A stretch of DNA of 64,000 nt from Photobacterium leiognathi. Lineage in GTDB: Bacteria > Pseudomonadota > Gammaproteobacteria > Enterobacterales > Vibrionaceae. The position numbers and the translations under genes were made by a program. Under the pieces are notes generated by a model. The model had not been told where the DNA came from, made no database searches, and saw only the letters and a list, made by a program, of their open reading frames with translations. The stretch is taken from assembly GCF_030685535.1 (NCBI RefSeq), contig NZ_CP131599.1, positions 744,001 through 808,000 of the forward strand, in the 5' to 3' direction. Shown here one piece after another: positions 63,480-64,000 of the stretch (its first letter is position 1; the number at the start of each line of letters is the position of its first letter).

Positions 63480-64000
63480 ATGTCTGCAGGATTAGCACAA
63501 GCGGCATATATTGTTGCTGCACTTTTTTTCATTCTGAGCCTTGCTGGCTTATCAAAGCAAACGTCAGCAAAATCAGGTAACTATTTTGGTATCGCTGGTA
63601 TGAGCATCGCGCTCATTGCGACTATCTTTGGCCCATACGCGCAAGGTTTGACATGGATCATTCTGGCGATGGTTATTGGTGGTGCTATCGGTATCTACTA
63701 CGCAAAACGCGTAGAAATGACAGAAATGCCAGAATTAGTCGCAATTCTACACAGCTTTGTAGGTATGGCGGCGGTTCTAGTGGGTTATAACAGCTACCTT
63801 GAACCACCAGTATATTCTGGTGAGTTCGCTCACACTGAACACGTTATCCATATGGTTGAAGTGTTCCTAGGTGTGTTTATCGGTGCGGTAACCTTTACAG
63901 GCTCTATCGTCGCATTCGGTAAGCTACGTGGCATTATTTCATCTTCACCGTTGAATCTGCCTCATAAGCACAAAATGAATCTTGCAGCAGTAGTTGTCTC
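63480..64000 (+). CDS. pntB: NAD(P) transhydrogenase subunit beta, 3' end outside window
   Basis: ATG at 63480 follows TAGGAG with nine-base spacing. The frame stays open to the window edge (about 173 codons). The visible part is the membrane domain II of Pnt[75 protein letters not shown] and [26 protein letters not shown]. The conserved membrane His in LVAILHSF, part of the proton path, is present. The NADP-binding domain III lies beyond the window. It pairs with pntA. Confidence 0.95.
   Translation, partial: MSAGLAQAAYIVAALFFILSLAGLSKQTSAKSGNYFGIAGMSIALIATIFGPYAQGLTWIILAMVIGGAIGIYYAKRVEMTEMPELVAILHSFVGMAAVLVGYNSYLEPPVYSGEFAHTEHVIHMVEVFLGVFIGAVTFTGSIVAFGKLRGIISSSPLNLPHKHKMNLAAVVV

Noticed and set aside
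1..64000. CRISPR arrays, rRNA and tRNA genes
   Set aside because: No regularly spaced repeats, no rRNA-like conserved stretches and no cloverleaf with a GGTTCGA-type arm were seen while reading both strands by eye.

Overview
The window is about 64 kb of a moderately AT-rich, densely coded gamma-proteobacterial chromosome. Gene content and protein style point to the family Vibrionaceae and most probably Photobacterium: CheV, a DUF2238 membrane protein, RavA-ViaA, an NfeD/slipin pair, RlmF, an HlyU-family protein, pntAB, and a light-type ybgA / MerR / photolyase / cyclopropane-synthase cluster. Species cannot be named from sequence alone. I saw no rRNA, tRNA or CRISPR array. Most genes are core metabolism, envelope or signalling genes in short operons separated by clear intrinsic terminators.

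Layout. Positions 1-3.5 kb carry a zinc/manganese-type ABC importer operon (5' end cut by the window) with a second binding-protein-like gene. From 3.5 to 11.7 kb come a Nudix hydrolase, a degenerate GGDEF protein, a lipoprotein hydrolase, galE, a DUF2238 protein, a DEAD-box helicase with a TTG start, lpp and a SCO1-like copper chaperone. An IS50/Tn5-like insertion sequence (11753-13255) sits inside the terminator of a DUF368 (PopT-type) lipid-carrier transporter gene; its transposase has two in-frame stops. From 14.3 to 23 kb come a secreted calcium-loop protein, cheV, a frameshifted nagA, an MFS pump, an orphan DmsC-like protein and an isochorismatase-like hydrolase. A 640-bp group II intron without a maturase gene (22973-23612) lies directly behind a terminator. 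From 23.7 to 34.8 kb are a divergent CDF transporter, a CSS-EAL phosphodiesterase, nagZ, a siroheme-synthase-like protein, a GlyGly-CTERM trypsin-like protease, a sulfurtransferase and a pstS-type gene.

From 35 to 43.8 kb are ravA-viaA, a glutamate-receptor-like channel protein, nfeD-slipin and rlmF. The most system-like block runs from 43.96 to 53.94 kb. Two tandem TGTACA-N12-TGTACA operators and a promoter precede twelve same-strand genes: ybgA-like, a Trp-rich protein, a MerR regulator of the LitR/BluR type, a photolyase broken by a frameshift, an NTF2-like protein, an SDR, an FAD oxidoreductase, DUF1365, a cyclopropane-fatty-acid-synthase homologue, DUF2878, a chalcone-isomerase-like protein and a DUF3833 lipoprotein. 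I infer a light- or singlet-oxygen-inducible programme joining DNA repair to membrane fatty-acid modification. Downstream, a very AT-rich HEPN-domain gene sits next to an OLD-family nuclease gene.

The window ends with gloA, a 5'-nucleotidase without signal peptide, a bile-acid-symporter-like protein, a DUF1127-like small protein, hlyU and pntA-pntB (pntB cut by the window edge).
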